The position numbers and the translations under genes are program-made. The notes under the pieces were generated by a model, which saw nothing but the letters and a program-made list of their open reading frames with translations, had not been told where the DNA came from and made no database searches. 6,025 nt of DNA from Candidatus Saccharimonadota bacterium (lineage in GTDB: Bacteria > Patescibacteria > Saccharimonadia > Saccharimonadales > UBA4665): NCBI GenBank assembly GCA_018061705.1, contig JAGOTO010000028.1:1-6025 (forward strand). The letters run 5' to 3'. Position 1 is the first letter of the stretch, and each line of letters starts with the position of its first letter. This document shows, in pieces, positions 5,202 through 6,025 of the stretch.

Positions 5202-5206
5202 AAAAA

Positions 5207-6025
5207 ATGCCCGATTGGGTGCCTTCAATGCTGATCCCAGTGATCGGTGTACTCACAGTGGTTCTAGTAGCCATTTTTTGCTCGTGGCGATCATCAAGAC
5301 GATGTGGAAGGTCGCTGAGCCGAACGAGGCTTTGATCATCTCTGGTCGAAAGACTAAGGATGGCCCTCGTTCGCAGGATGGCTCGGTCGAAGGCGCTACG
5401 GAAAGCATGAAGTTCCGTATCGTCACCGGGACGGGGGTGTTCGTAATCCCCGGACTACAGACAGTCCGCAAGCTCAAGCTCAACCTGGTGGAAACACCTC
5501 TCATCATCGACTGCGTCACGAAGCAGGGAATCAAAGTCGACATCAAAGCGTCGGTCATCTTCAAGATTGGCGACACCAACGTGATGATCGCCAACGCCGC
5601 CCGGCGCTTTCTCGACCAGCAGGAGATGATGGAGAGCCAGGTGCACAGCATCTTTAGCGGTCACCTGCGAGCAATCGTGGGCAATATGACCGTCGAGCAG
5701 CTGTTGAGCGACCGCGAGGAGCTCAGAGCGCAGGTCAGGGATGCCTCTGGTACAGAGATGGCCAACCTGGGTCTGAAGATCGACTCGATGCAGATCCTGG
5801 AGATCGGTGACCCGAGTGGCTATATCGCCAACATCGCGGCCCCCAACATCGCACAGGTTGAGTCGACCGCCCGTATCGCACGTGCACAGCGTGACCAGGA
5901 GGCCACCGAGAAAGAGCAGAAGGCCAGCATCGCCGTCGCCGAGGCTCAGACTGCCGCTGCCAAGCGAAGGTCCGAACTGAAGGCTGAAGCCGACACCGCC
6001 CAGCGCAAGGCCGACCAGGCCGGAC
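5207..6025 (+). CDS. Flotillin-like SPFH membrane protein, frame break near N-terminus, 3' end outside window
   Basis: Flotillin-type proteins sit in the membrane by an N-terminal segment and oligomerise into scaffolds that organise membrane domains. The ATG follows AAGGAG and encodes MPDWVPSMLIPVIGVLTVVL and on to Phe24, but this frame then runs to a TGA at 5333-5335. The main body is open in the -1 frame from 5278 to the window end. Joining them at the T6 run (5274-5279) gives one continuous hydrophobic span (about residues 9-31) followed by KVAEPNEALIISG, the usual flotillin start. The SPFH domain then covers roughly residues 35-200, with FLDQQE, GHLRAIVGNMTVEQL, and LGLKIDSMQILEIGDPSGYI. 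An Ala/Glu/Lys/Gln-rich helix typical of flotillins begins near 217 and is cut at 273. One missing T, a sequencing error, phase variation or slippage could explain the break. Confidence 0.85.

Noticed and set aside
4797..5206. An ssrA (tmRNA) gene near smpB
   Set aside because: No tRNA-like 5' and 3' ends, no tag reading frame ending in Ala-Ala and stop, and no CCA end. TTCGAAT at 5144-5150 looks like a T-loop fragment but is part of the leader hairpin.

Overview
The window carries seven protein genes, two of them cut by the window ends, at roughly 50% GC with standard-code stops (only TAA and TAG end the six complete stops seen). The organism is a bacterium. Three genes with sigma70-type promoters almost touching their start codons (leaderless mRNAs), next to genes with strong Shine-Dalgarno sites, plus a reduced gene style and divergent housekeeping proteins, would fit a Candidate Phyla Radiation bacterium such as Saccharibacteria. 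That placement is inference; no marker in the window proves it.

Left part (1-1479): the C-terminal end of a GT4-family glycosyltransferase on the + strand converges, 11 bp apart, on a minus-strand alpha/beta hydrolase with a twin-arginine-like N-terminus. Its TTGTAA-17-TATAAT promoter places the transcription start on the ATG. Middle (1480-3371): a second, recognisably related alpha/beta hydrolase without the twin-arginine signal, preceded by a strong SD, a leader with three mutually exclusive hairpins and a perfect 9-1-9 palindrome; then a divergent cytidylate kinase-like gene. The kinase gene is divergent from smpB across 72 bp, and both appear leaderless or nearly so.

Right part (3372-6025): smpB (trans-translation partner of tmRNA; no ssrA gene is recognisable here), then a self-contained unit for an unrecognised 180-residue protein (strong promoter, ~165-nt structured leader, SD, 3' stem and intrinsic terminator). 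A second near-identical promoter follows and starts a non-coding, highly structured stretch ending in a hairpin plus T-run, which I read as a candidate small RNA or attenuator of about 160 nt. A second promoter and a structured leader precede a flotillin-like SPFH membrane protein.

The two observations most worth checking are (1) the SPFH gene, whose SD-preceded start and transmembrane segment are joined to the main body only by a -1 shift at a T6 run, and (2) the unannotated structured RNA at about 4797-4957 with its own promoter and terminator-like end. I found no CRISPR, insertion sequence, tRNA or rRNA.
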